A stretch of 9,619 bases of DNA from an uncultured Lachnospiraceae bacterium (GCA_948665105.1 CAPNGW010000072.1:1-9619); one strand, 5' to 3'. Counted from the stretch's first letter, positions 1 to 7,195 are shown. Notes: a model not told the origin generated them from the letters alone. Numbers and translations: made by a program.

Positions 1-708
1 GATAAGGTGCTGGTATTGTATTTGCCGGACTGTCACGAGAGCCTGGCGGGCATCATTGCCGGGAGAATTAGAGAGCGGTACAATCATCCGGTATTTGTGC
101 TGACCCGGGGGGAGGATGGCGTGAAGGGCTCCGGACGTTCCATCCCTGGCTACTCCATGTATGAGGAGCTTTGCAGAATCAAGGAGCTGTTTTCAAGGTT
201 TGGCGGCCATCCCATGGCGGCAGGAGTCTCCTTAAGGGAGGAGGACATTCCCAGGATGCGCCAGGGCCTTAATACATACACTGCCTTGGAGGAAGAGGAT
301 TTCATCCCGAAAATCATGATTGACGTGCCTATGCCCATCGATTACATTACCCCGGAGCTGGTGCGGGAGCTTTCCGTGCTGGAGCCTTTCGGAAAAGGCA
401 ATGAGAAGCCGTTGTTTGCCCACAAGGATTTGCGTATCCTGTCAGCCAGGGTCCTGGGCAAGAGCAAAAATGTCTGCCGGATGAAGGTGCAAAGCAAAAA
501 CGGTCGCAGGATGGATGCCATTTATTTTGGAACTATAGAAAAATTTAAGAATTTTCTATCGGAAAAATACACAAATGATGTGATAGAATTATTATTCAAG
601 GGTGAGGCTGCGGCGGAGCCTGTCACCATGTCCTTCGTGTATTATCCGGAACTAAACTATTTTAACGGGCAGGAAACCCTGCAGATAGTGGTGAAAAATT
701 ATTGCTAG
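1..708 (+). CDS. recJ: Single-stranded-DNA-specific exonuclease RecJ, C-terminal part (5' end outside window)
   Basis: RecJ is a cytoplasmic 5'-3' exonuclease on single-stranded DNA, used in recombination and mismatch or base-excision repair. The frame is open from base 1, so 235 C-terminal residues are visible. The DHH catalytic domain, with most of the metal ligands, lies outside the window. What remains is the DHHA1 domain and the RecJ OB-fold. Seen here: CHESLAGIIAGRI near residues 11-23, GSGRS at 43-47 and FGGHPMAAG at 67-75, all typical DHHA1 motifs for substrate binding, then LEPFGKGNEKP at 127-137 at the OB-fold entry. The OB-fold ends with NGQETLQIVVKNY close to the stop. The Shine-Dalgarno of the next gene overlaps this stop codon, suggesting coupled translation. 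Identification is secure; full length cannot be judged. Confidence 0.95.
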   Translation, partial: DKVLVLYLPDCHESLAGIIAGRIRERYNHPVFVLTRGEDGVKGSGRSIPGYSMYEELCRIKELFSRFGGHPMAAGVSLREEDIPRMRQGLNTYTALEEEDFIPKIMIDVPMPIDYITPELVRELSVLEPFGKGNEKPLFAHKDLRILSARVLGKSKNVCRMKVQSKNGRRMDAIYFGTIEKFKNFLSEKYTNDVIELLFKGEAAAEPVTMSFVYYPELNYFNGQETLQIVVKNYC

Positions 709-721
709 GAGGAGAAGGACT

Positions 722-1657
722 ATGGCAAAATCTACATTTAACTTTTTGTCCGCAGATGGGCAGACGCAGCTTCACGGAGTATGCTGGACGCCGGATGATG
801 CAGAGTACAGGGGAATTTTACAGATTACCCACGGAATGGTGGAGTATATTGAACGGTACGAGAATTTTGCGGAGTACTTAAATGCTCAGGGCTACCTGGT
901 GGTGGGGCATGACCATCTGGGCCACGGAGAGTCGGTGAGTACTCCAAAGGACTGGGGCTTTTTCACGGAGAAGAACGGAAGTGATGTGCTGGTGGAGGAT
1001 ATGCATTCCCTAAGGACTATGACCCAGGAAAAATATCCCAAGCTGCCTTATTTTATGCTGGGCCACAGCATGGGCTCCTTCCTGCTTCGCAAGTATCTCT
1101 GCATCCACCATCATAAGCTTAGGGGCGCCATTATTATGGGAACCGGCTATCAGCCCGACAGCCTGTTGAAATTCGGCAAAGGGCTGTGTAAGCTTCTGGC
1201 GAAGTTTCATGGCTGGCGGTACCGGAGCAAGTTTATCCAGAAGATAGCCTTTGCGGGCAATGATAGCAAGTTCCGGGGGGAGAGCCTTAAGAACAGCTGG
1301 CTGACCCGGGACGTGGAGATTGTGAAGGCATATTCCAAAAGTCCCAAGTGCACCTTTCAATTTACGCTGAACGGGTTTTACAATCTGTTTGACACCATCT
1401 GGTACGACAACCAGAAGGAGCATGTGGCAAATACGCCCCGGCATCTGCCGCTGTTCTTTGTTTCTGGCCAGGAGGATCCTGTGGGGGGATTCGGCAAGGG
1501 CGTGAGGCGGGTGTATGATACTTATAAGGCGGCGGGGATGCAGGATATTACCTGGAAGCTGTATCCCAAGGACCGTCATGAGATTTTGAATGAGCTGGAC
1601 CGTCAGCAGGTGTATGAGGACCTCTATCACTGGATGGAGGTGCGTATGACCACATAG
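722..1657 (+). CDS. Alpha/beta hydrolase, monoacylglycerol lipase / lysophospholipase type (Hydrolase_4)
   Basis: A 311-residue serine hydrolase with no signal peptide, so probably cytoplasmic. The nucleophile elbow GHSMG (residues 114-118) gives Ser116. GQEDPV (249-254) supplies the likely acid Asp252, and DRHEIL (284-289) the likely base His286. THGMVEY (36-42) matches the oxyanion-hole HG motif and GHDHLGHGES (62-71) the usual following strand and turn. This order and the length fit monoglyceride lipase or lysophospholipase (PldB-like) proteins, which cleave an ester of a lysolipid or monoglyceride. The true substrate cannot be read from sequence. AGGAGG at 707-712, overlapping the recJ stop, sits 9 bases before the ATG and fixes the start. 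Most residues from about 145 to 240 form a variable lid region. Family call strong; substrate uncertain. Confidence 0.88.
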   Translation: MAKSTFNFLSADGQTQLHGVCWTPDDAEYRGILQITHGMVEYIERYENFAEYLNAQGYLVVGHDHLGHGESVSTPKDWGFFTEKNGSDVLVEDMHSLRTMTQEKYPKLPYFMLGHSMGSFLLRKYLCIHHHKLRGAIIMGTGYQPDSLLKFGKGLCKLLAKFHGWRYRSKFIQKIAFAGNDSKFRGESLKNSWLTRDVEIVKAYSKSPKCTFQFTLNGFYNLFDTIWYDNQKEHVANTPRHLPLFFVSGQEDPVGGFGKGVRRVYDTYKAAGMQDITWKLYPKDRHEILNELDRQQVYEDLYHWMEVRMTT

Positions 1658-1724
1658 GAGGCCGGCCTGGTGGCAGCTTTTGGGGGACGGCTTCCGAAAA
1701 TGATTAAGAAAAGAGGAGAGATTC

Positions 1725-2660
1725 ATGAAAAGGAAAATCATATCATTGGCGTTGGCCCTGACCATGCTGGCATCTTCCATGACGGCCTTTGCACAGGAGC
1801 CCACCCAGGGAACAGATGTGGGCGCGGCCTCCCAGGAGGGCGAGGTGACGGAGCCTGTCACCAAGGAGGATAAGCCTTACCTGTCCCTGGGAGCCAATTT
1901 GTCAGAGACCCAGAAGGATACCGTGCTTAAACTGCTGGGAGTGGACCCTGCCCAGCTTTTTGAATATGACGTGATATACACCACCATCGATGAGGAGTAC
2001 CAGTATCTGGGAGAATACCTGTCTGCGGAAACCCTGGGGCAGCGGTCTTTGTCCTCGGTTCTGGTGGTTAAGAGGGAGCAGGGCAACGGCATTAACATTA
2101 CCACCAAAAATATATCCTACTGCACCATCGGCATGTACAAAAATGCCTTGATTACGGCGGGGATTACCGATGCGGACATCATTGTGGCCGGGCCCTTCCC
2201 CATCTCAGGAACGGCGGCTCTGGTGGGCGCCATGAAGGCATACTCTGTCATGACTGGGGAGGAGGTATCCCAGGAGAGCATGGATACGGCCCTCAATGAG
2301 CTGGTGCTTACCGGAGATTTGGCGGAATCGGTGGGAGATACCCAGAAGGTGGAGGAGTTTATCGCCTATGTGAAGCGGGAAATCGTGGAGCAGGGGCTTG
2401 AGTCTGAGGAGGACATTCAGCGGGTAATCGAGGAGGCTGTGAAGGAGTTTAATATCTCCTTAAGCCAGGAGGATATGGCCAAAATCAATGGGCTGCTGCA
2501 GAAAATCAGCGATTTGGATTTGGACCTTGACAGCCTTATGAGTCAGGCCGAGGATTTGTACAACAAGCTGGAGGATTTTGGAAAGTCCAGCGGATTCTGG
2601 GATAAGCTGGTGGAATTCTTCCGGCCCATCATTGACTTTTTCAGCGGACTGTTTGGCTGA
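1725..2660 (+). CDS. Secreted DUF1002 protein (YpuA-like)
   Basis: A 311-residue exported protein of unknown function. An N-terminal signal peptide is clear: MKRK, a hydrophobic core at residues 5-20, and an AFA-Q cleavage site near 23/24. An acidic, low-complexity linker follows (about 25-50). The DUF1002 core starts near SLGANLSETQKDTVLKLLGV (54-73) and contains SVLVVKREQGNGINI (111-125), TTKNISYCTIGMYKNAL (127-142) and a glycine-rich GPFPISGTAALVGAMKAY (156-173). These match my recollection of B. subtilis YpuA and its clostridial relatives. The C-terminal half is helical and strongly acidic, including DLDLDLDS (263-270), and ends in an aromatic, amphipathic tail rich in Phe and Trp (291-310) that could bind membrane. 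AGAGGAG at 1712-1718 precedes the ATG by 6 bases. The neighbouring wall amidase fits a cell-envelope setting, but no activity is known. Confidence 0.85.
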   Translation: MKRKIISLALALTMLASSMTAFAQEPTQGTDVGAASQEGEVTEPVTKEDKPYLSLGANLSETQKDTVLKLLGVDPAQLFEYDVIYTTIDEEYQYLGEYLSAETLGQRSLSSVLVVKREQGNGINITTKNISYCTIGMYKNALITAGITDADIIVAGPFPISGTAALVGAMKAYSVMTGEEVSQESMDTALNELVLTGDLAESVGDTQKVEEFIAYVKREIVEQGLESEEDIQRVIEEAVKEFNISLSQEDMAKINGLLQKISDLDLDLDSLMSQAEDLYNKLEDFGKSSGFWDKLVEFFRPIIDFFSGLFG

Positions 2661-2753
2661 CAAAGAGGTTATATATCCGACTGCAAAGAAGGACATTTAC
2701 CAAGAAACTTATAAAATGAAGATTTAACAAATGACAACAGGTAAGGGATTTTC

Positions 2754-3491
2754 ATGAGTACAGAAGAATTGCGCAGGCGAAGGGCTGCCAGGGAGAGAAT
2801 ACGCAGAAGAAAGAGGAGAAGGACCATTCGGATGGTTCAGCGGCTGGCGCTGTGTGTCGGTGTGGTGACCCTTGCTCTTGTGTTGGTGACGGTGATAGCC
2901 CATGTGGGAAGGGGACGGGGAAAGGAGGTCTCCGGGGATGAGACTATTCCAAGGAGAGTGGTGGAAGCACCGGATTTTGATGTCCAGCTATTGACGCCAA
3001 ACCCTTACTCCCGGCCCCAGACCGCGCTTCCCCGGGTGAAGGGCCTGGTCATCCACTATACGGCCAACCCAGGGACCAGTGCACAACAGAACCACGACTA
3101 TTTTGAAGGACTTAAGGATTCCAAAACTACCAATGTCAGCAGCCATTTTATTATCGGAACAGAAGGGGAGATTATTCAGTGCATCCCCAGCAGCGAGATT
3201 GCCTATGCATCCAATGCGCGCAATGAAGATACCATGTCCATTGAGTGCTGCCATTTGGATGAAACCGGGGAATTTACGAAAGCGACGTATGATTCCCTTG
3301 TGCACCTTACGGCCTGGCTGGCAGGAAAATTTGATTTTGCGGTGGAGGATGTGATACGCCACTATGATGTGACAGGAAAAGAGTGCCCTCGGTATTTTGT
3401 GAAGAATCAGGAGGCCTGGAAGCAGTTTCTTCTGGATGTGAAAGCGTATATTGAAAAGCACGGAGTACAAGAAACACAGGAAGCTTCGTAG
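2754..3491 (+). CDS. Membrane-anchored N-acetylmuramoyl-L-alanine amidase (Amidase_2/PGRP fold)
   Basis: A 245-residue zinc amidase predicted to cut the bond between MurNAc and L-Ala of peptidoglycan. The first 28 residues are cytoplasmic and extremely basic (Arg/Lys runs), followed by one transmembrane helix (about 29-50), so the enzyme should sit outside the membrane. After a linker, the Amidase_2 domain spans about 92-235. VIHYTANPG (99-107) gives the first zinc ligand His101. NVSSHFIIGTEGEIIQCIP (127-145) is the family core. RHYDVTGKECPRYF (202-215) gives His203 and Cys211 as the other ligands, as in T7 lysozyme and XlyA/CwlA amidases. No separate wall-binding repeat is present. The Shine-Dalgarno is modest (TAAGGGA, about 2742-2748). 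The 93-bp gap upstream shows no convincing promoter or terminator. Could serve in cell-wall recycling, sporulation or germination; the sequence does not say which. Confidence 0.9.
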   Translation: MSTEELRRRRAARERIRRRKRRRTIRMVQRLALCVGVVTLALVLVTVIAHVGRGRGKEVSGDETIPRRVVEAPDFDVQLLTPNPYSRPQTALPRVKGLVIHYTANPGTSAQQNHDYFEGLKDSKTTNVSSHFIIGTEGEIIQCIPSSEIAYASNARNEDTMSIECCHLDETGEFTKATYDSLVHLTAWLAGKFDFAVEDVIRHYDVTGKECPRYFVKNQEAWKQFLLDVKAYIEKHGVQETQEAS

Positions 3492-3511
3492 AGAGGATAA
3501 TAAGGAGAAGG

Positions 3512-4990
3512 ATGGAGAATATTTGTGAAAGGATTCGTGAGGGCCTGGAGGTCCGGGCAAATCTGATACAGGTGCGGCAGAAGCTTAAGATTGCAGAAAG
3601 CCGGGAGACGATTCGGAATTTTTTTGAAAAGGAAACCGGGCTTTTGGAGGAGCTTTTGCGTCATGAGGATCCCAAGGTTCGTAAAAATGCAGCGCTGTTG
3701 ATTGGTGATTTAAAGCTGCAGGCGTGTATGCCGGGGCTTTTTGAGGCGTATCAGCAGGAGGAGACGCTGTTTGTCCGGGGAGATTATCTGAAAGCCATGG
3801 AAAGCCTTGACATTGCCGGGTATGAGGAGAAATTGCAGCAGCGCCTTACGGAGCTTTCCTCCCGGGAGATTTTGGAGGAAGAACAAAAGCATTACCGGGA
3901 GGAGCTTAACAGGCTGCAAAGGCTGGCGCTTAGAGGAAAGCCCAAGGATACCCATTCCTTTGTGGGGCACAAAGAGCGTTACGACGTCCTTTTGACCACC
4001 AACCGGAATTATCGGGAGATTACGGCCCGCCAGGTGAAGAGTGGAAAAGCATCTCTGGTGTCTCTGGGTGTGAAGATACGCAAGGCAGAGCTCTCCGAAG
4101 TCCTTAAGATTCCCACCTTCCGGGAAATGCTATTTTTCCTGAATGTGAGTACAGTGCCCAAAGACCCCATAGAGGCCGGAAAAATGCTGGCGTCCTCCGA
4201 TTTGCAGGAGCTGTTAAAAAGGGGTCACGGGGATTATGAAGTATTCCGTTTCCGCATCACTGTAGTGGGGAACGTGCCGCTGGATCAAAGAAGCAGTTTC
4301 ATCAAAAAGTGCTCCTTTGCGCTGGAGCAGCAGACCGGGCGCAGGCTGATAAACTCGGCATCCGACTATGAGATGGAATTGAAGCTGATGAAACGGAAGG
4401 ACGGAGCATTTCTTCCTCTGGTGAAGCTGCATACCTTAAAGGACCCCCGGTTTTCTTACCGGAAGCAGAGTATTGCCGCTTCCATCCATCCCTCGGATGC
4501 GGCGTTGATTGCCGCCCTTGGCCGGCCCTATTTAAAGGAAAATGCCCAGGTGCTGGACCCCTTCTGCGGGGTGGGAACCATGCTTCTGGAGCGGGAGCGG
4601 GCTGTGAAAGCAGGGCCCATGTACGGCATTGACATCTTTGGAGAAGCCATTGCCAAAGCACGGGAGAATACGGCCCTGACAGATAAGGAAATTTACTATA
4701 TCAACCGGGATTTCTTTGATTTCACCCACGAATATCTTTTTGATGAGATTTTTACCAATATGCCCATGCGGGGCAAGAAGACTCGCCAGGAGCAGGAATT
4801 GCTGTACCAAAAATTCTTTGAAAAGGCAGAGAAGGTCTTAAAGCCGGAGGGCATAATGATTCTATACTCCAATGAGAAGGGGCATATTAAGAAGGAGCTG
4901 CGGCTTCGGGAAGAGTGGAAGCTTTTGAAGGAATTTTGCCTGAATGAGAAGGAGGAATTCTCGGTCTTTGTCATTGGGCGACGAAAATGA
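3512..4990 (+). CDS. THUMP/TRM11-like SAM-dependent RNA methyltransferase with HEAT-like N-terminus
   Basis: A 492-residue protein ending in a UPF0020/TRM11-type Rossmann methyltransferase. Motif I is VLDPFCGVGTM (347-357), Asp374 in GIDIF is the expected ribose-binding acid, and NRDFFDF (398-404) is the adenine-side motif. The catalytic motif IV is unusual: TNMPMRGKK (415-423), where relatives usually have (N/D)PPY. Before it, LHTLKDPRFSYRKQS and IHPSDAALIAALGRPYL match the linker between THUMP and methyltransferase domains in the TRM11/Trm14 group, which makes N2-methylguanosine in tRNA. The THUMP part is divergent (about 150-310). Residues 45-105, including HEDPKVRKNAALLIGDLK, look like HEAT repeats, and a charged coiled coil follows (about 105-140). 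AAGGAG at 3501-3506 supports the ATG. Only 20 bp separate it from the amidase gene. RNA methylation is inferred; target unknown. Confidence 0.8.
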   Translation: MENICERIREGLEVRANLIQVRQKLKIAESRETIRNFFEKETGLLEELLRHEDPKVRKNAALLIGDLKLQACMPGLFEAYQQEETLFVRGDYLKAMESLDIAGYEEKLQQRLTELSSREILEEEQKHYREELNRLQRLALRGKPKDTHSFVGHKERYDVLLTTNRNYREITARQVKSGKASLVSLGVKIRKAELSEVLKIPTFREMLFFLNVSTVPKDPIEAGKMLASSDLQELLKRGHGDYEVFRFRITVVGNVPLDQRSSFIKKCSFALEQQTGRRLINSASDYEMELKLMKRKDGAFLPLVKLHTLKDPRFSYRKQSIAASIHPSDAALIAALGRPYLKENAQVLDPFCGVGTMLLERERAVKAGPMYGIDIFGEAIAKARENTALTDKEIYYINRDFFDFTHEYLFDEIFTNMPMRGKKTRQEQELLYQKFFEKAEKVLKPEGIMILYSNEKGHIKKELRLREEWKLLKEFCLNEKEEFSVFVIGRRK

Positions 4991-5008
4991 AGCAAAGGCT
5001 TGAAAGGA

Positions 5009-5040
5009 CGGCCCCGGATGTGTAGATACATCCGGGGCCG
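5009..5040. terminator. Hairpin between convergent genes, probable bidirectional terminator
   Basis: Arms 5009-5021 and 5028-5040 are perfect 13-base complements (CGGCCCCGGATGT / ACATCCGGGGCCG) around a 6-base loop. It lies 18 bp after the methyltransferase stop and 11 bp beyond the exonuclease III stop on the other strand, the classic place for a shared terminator. Neither side has a long T-run (TGTTCCT on the + side, TCCTTTC on the - side), so intrinsic termination may be inefficient. Confidence 0.65.
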
Positions 5041-5051
5041 CAGCTGTGTTC

Positions 5052-5807
5052 CTATATATCAATGGTAAGCTCCACCGGACAATGATCAGAGCCCATGACC
5101 TCCGTATGTATCCGGGCATCCTTAAGCATGTCCTTAAGGTCTAAAGAGGCTACAAAATAGTCGATGCGCCACCCGGCATTTTTCTCCCGGGCCTTGAAAC
5201 GGTAAGACCACCAGGAGTAGACGCCCTCTGCATGGGGATAGAAATGCCGGAAGGTGTCAATATAGCCGTGGGACAGAAGAGTGATGAACTTTTCACGTTC
5301 TTCGTCGGTGAAGCCGGCATTTTTGCGGTTGGACTTTGGATTTTTCAAATCGATTTCCTGATGTGCCACATTCAAATCACCGCAGAAAATCACCGGCTTT
5401 TTCTCTTTCAGACCGTCAAGGTAAGCGAGAAAAGCATCCTCCCACTCCATGCGGTAGGGAAGTCTTGCCAGCTCGTTCTGAGAGTTGGGCGTGTAGCAGG
5501 TAATGAGATAAAAGCTGTCAAATTCCAGGGTGATAACGCGGCCCTCCCCATCGTGCTCGGGGATATTGATGCCCCGGGAGACAGACAGCGGCTCCTGTCT
5601 GGTGAAGATGGCGGTGCCGGAGTAGCCCTTCTTCTTGGCATAGTTCCAATACTGATGATAGCCGGGAAGGTCTAGCTCTATCTGGCCTGCCTGAAGCTTC
5701 GTTTCCTGGAGACAGAAGATGTCGGCGTCTGCCTCATGGAAAAAATCAAGAAAGCCTTTTTGAACGCAGGCCCGTAAGCCGTTAACGTTCCATGAGATGA
5801 ATTTCAT
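5052..5807 (-). CDS. xth: Exodeoxyribonuclease III (AP endonuclease, ExoA/XthA family)
   Basis: A 251-residue enzyme of the endonuclease/exonuclease/phosphatase fold. It incises DNA at abasic sites and removes 3' blocking groups in base-excision repair, in the cytoplasm with Mg2+. All signature blocks are present: SWNVNGLRA with Asn7, LQETKLQ with metal ligand Glu35, CYTPNSQ with Tyr105, GDLNVAH with Asp144 and Asn146, GWRIDYF with Asp216, and GSDHCPV with catalytic Asp241 and His242. Length is normal and complete for the ExoA group. The start ATG is supported by AAAGGAG at 5814-5820 on the - strand, 6 bases upstream. It is convergent with the methyltransferase gene. The two exported-protein genes lie upstream in the same orientation, 78 bp away, but a separate promoter is likely. 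Confidence 0.96.
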   Translation of the reverse strand: MKFISWNVNGLRACVQKGFLDFFHEADADIFCLQETKLQAGQIELDLPGYHQYWNYAKKKGYSGTAIFTRQEPLSVSRGINIPEHDGEGRVITLEFDSFYLITCYTPNSQNELARLPYRMEWEDAFLAYLDGLKEKKPVIFCGDLNVAHQEIDLKNPKSNRKNAGFTDEEREKFITLLSHGYIDTFRHFYPHAEGVYSWWSYRFKAREKNAGWRIDYFVASLDLKDMLKDARIHTEVMGSDHCPVELTIDI

Positions 5808-5846
5808 AAGGGGCTCCTTTCTATAGGGGAATGTAATCTAAATGAC

Positions 5847-5855
5847 AGTATATCA
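5847..5855 (-). promoter_or_regulatory. Candidate extended -10 promoter for exonuclease III
   Basis: On the - strand this reads TGATATACT, an extended -10 (TGn plus TATACT, five of six matches to consensus), about 40 bp before the exonuclease III start codon. The -35 position (5870-5875, TCCCAT) is poor, as is tolerated for extended -10 promoters. It would let the repair gene be transcribed apart from the lipoprotein gene upstream. Confidence 0.4.
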
Positions 5856-5885
5856 CAAAAGCTGGCAAGATGGGAGGTGTAAAAT

Positions 5886-6305
5886 TTATTTGCCATGCTG
5901 GCTGAGGTAGTAGATATCCAGCCATTCTGTTGGCTCCGCGATACCAATACTGGCACAGTATTCTTTAAATCCGCTTGCATCGAAAGGGCCGACGGCCTTG
6001 TCGCTTCCAACGGGAACAACGTAATACTCCGGGTGCTTTGGATCTGCGTCACGGGATTCAATTCTCTGTGCAAACACATAATCTTTCGTACTGCTGACTG
6101 CGTATACATAAGAAGGAACAACCGAATGTCCCGTGACTTTATTTTCAGTCTGCACTAATGAAACAGTCTCCGAATTTATGCGCCAGACCTCATAGTCGCC
6201 AGGGAGATTATCATATGACCAGTCGCTCATTCCTGCACATGACGTCAATATGAATATCATGAAAAGGCACAAAAGCGATGAGTAGAATAGCTTATATTTT
6301 TTCAC
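5886..6305 (-). CDS. Small lipoprotein, possibly DUF3997 family
   Basis: A 139-residue predicted lipoprotein. The N-terminus is MKKYK, a hydrophobic stretch at 7-20 and the lipobox LTSC (20-23), so Cys23 should be lipidated and the mature protein held on the outer face of the membrane. The mature part begins AGMSDWSYDNLPGDYEVWRI and continues as a small beta-rich domain. The LPGDYEVWRINS stretch resembles what I remember of DUF3997, a family without known function; I hold that assignment loosely. The start is GTG at 6305: AAGGAG at 6313-6318 lies 7 bases upstream, and the overlapping ATG is followed at once by a stop. Only 14 bp separate it from the exported protein upstream, so the two are almost certainly co-transcribed and may act together at the cell surface. 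Codon use looks AT-richer than in the 5' half of the window. Confidence 0.72.
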   Translation of the reverse strand: MKKYKLFYSSLLCLFMIFILTSCAGMSDWSYDNLPGDYEVWRINSETVSLVQTENKVTGHSVVPSYVYAVSSTKDYVFAQRIESRDADPKHPEYYVVPVGSDKAVGPFDASGFKEYCASIGIAEPTEWLDIYYLSQHGK

Positions 6306-6319
6306 ATTATTACTCCTTA

Positions 6320-6961
6320 TTACAAATAAATGACGATTGCCACTCTAATATTGGATAATGCACCTATTTGCTGAGAAAGCCATGCCCAGTTGTTTACGGA
6401 AGCCGTAAAAATGTCCCCATATTGTTCCGGCTTAAAATCAAAAATGTCGCTGACTGTAGCTCTTGCGCCTGAACTATTGCCGCTAAAACTGCAACTTGTT
6501 TTATGTAGTGCATAAAAGAGGTCGGCGTTATCATGCTTTTCGAAAATCAAACTTGTTTCCGTATGGTTTTTTCTCCACCGAGCAAAGGCTGATGTGGTTT
6601 TAATCTTTTGAGCAAACATGCCATTGGTTTCATTATAGTTTGCACCCATAGCGGATTTTTCAACAAGTGTTCCCGCACATGGGTACCCCATATTTTTAGC
6701 TATCTGCGCTGCTGACAGCCAAGCTGCCCGCAAACTGGCAGTTGGGACAACAACACTTATATGAGCCTGTGCATTGTATTGAGCGGCAATCGAATCAATA
6801 AAGTCATTTAACTCTTTGTTGCTCATTTCTTCGAATTGTAGTTGGTATTCCATTAATGTTACTCTTTCATTATTTGTTTCCTGATATGATGCAGTGGAAG
6901 AGATATCAAATGACATTATGATTGCAATACTGCAAATAGCACCTATTATCTTTTTTAACAT
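6320..6961 (-). CDS. Exported protein of unknown function
   Basis: I do not recognise a named family. With the start at 6961 the product has 213 residues and a good signal peptide: MLKK, a hydrophobic core (about 5-18) and a likely cleavage after SSTA (residue 24). The mature part opens with an acidic helix (MEYQLQFEEMSNKELNDFID), then AAWLSAAQIAKNMGYPCAG, a Trp/Lys/Arg cluster (FARWRKNH), and SDIFDFKPEQYG before a C-terminal VNNWAWLSQQIGAL segment. The two mature Cys, in YPCAG and KTSCSF, could form a disulfide. An upstream in-frame ATG at 7030 gives a longer ORF of 236 residues, but it adds a highly basic tail (KKKLHKN, KRKRGK) and lacks a well-placed ribosome site. GGGGAAAAG just before 6961 is a fair one. 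It is followed after 14 bp by the lipoprotein gene. Function unknown; the pair may be a surface or competition module (guess). Confidence 0.7.
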   Translation of the reverse strand: MLKKIIGAICSIAIIMSFDISSTASYQETNNERVTLMEYQLQFEEMSNKELNDFIDSIAAQYNAQAHISVVVPTASLRAAWLSAAQIAKNMGYPCAGTLVEKSAMGANYNETNGMFAQKIKTTSAFARWRKNHTETSLIFEKHDNADLFYALHKTSCSFSGNSSGARATVSDIFDFKPEQYGDIFTASVNNWAWLSQQIGALSNIRVAIVIYL

Positions 6962-6987
6962 AACTTTTCCCCGCTTTCTTTTAGTGA

Positions 6988-7047
6988 TTACGAAAATATT
7001 TTTATGCAGCTTCTTCTTGTATAATAGCATATATTCAAATTCTGCAA
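6988..7047 (-). CDS. Possible 19-residue leader peptide ORF
   Basis: A TTG codon at 7045-7047 (- strand) sits 6 bases after AGAGGTG (7054-7060), a good ribosome-site spacing. It opens a 19-codon frame ending TAA at 6988-6990, 26 bases before the preferred start of the exported protein. The peptide is basic and has two Cys (QNLNICYYTRRSCIKIFS after the initiator). It could be an upstream leader coupling translation. An in-frame ATT one base upstream (7046-7048) could alternatively start an extended exported protein. Chance occurrence is quite possible. Confidence 0.2.
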   Translation of the reverse strand: MQNLNICYYTRRSCIKIFS

Positions 7048-7126
7048 TGGAATCACCTCTTGTTAATAATTAGAAACTACATATAAGTGCCTTTATAGTC
7101 TGAACTTTTGGGAAATATGTATTTTA

Positions 7127-7132
7127 ATTATA
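7127..7132 (-). promoter_or_regulatory. Candidate -10 element for the exported protein/lipoprotein pair
   Basis: On the - strand this is a perfect TATAAT preceded directly by TG (TGTATAAT), about 165 bp before the preferred start codon at 6961 and about 65 bp before the putative leader ORF. The -35 region about 17-18 bp upstream (TTATGC/TATGCA) is weak. It lies in a very AT-rich stretch, where such hexamers occur by chance. Confidence 0.35.
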
Positions 7133-7166
7133 CAACAATATTTTGTATGTGCATAATTATAGTAAT

Positions 7167-7195
7167 ATATTATCATAATTATGATTAATTATCAA
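7167..7195 (-). promoter_or_regulatory. Second candidate promoter for the exported protein/lipoprotein pair
   Basis: TTGATA (7190-7195, five of six matches to -35) and TAATAT (7167-7172, four of six matches to -10) are separated by exactly 17 bp on the - strand. Together with the perfect -10 at 7127-7132 this marks the 228-bp gap 7031-7258 as the control region. The gap holds no convincing gene longer than about 20 codons. Confidence 0.35.

Noticed and set aside
1659..1668. Palindrome AGGCCGGCCT just after the hydrolase stop codon
   Set aside because: It is only 10 bp with no loop or T-run, so it cannot form a useful terminator; it is most likely chance in GC-rich DNA.
1010..1864. 284-residue ORF on the - strand
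   Set aside because: It lies antisense across the hydrolase gene and the start of the DUF1002 gene, both well supported by motifs, and its translation shows no recognisable domain.
2988..3560. 190-residue ORF on the - strand
   Set aside because: It is antisense to the amidase, whose zinc ligands are all present on the + strand; the product is low in recognisable motifs.
5232..5675. 147-residue ORF on the + strand
   Set aside because: It is the antisense shadow of exonuclease III, which is complete and has every catalytic motif.
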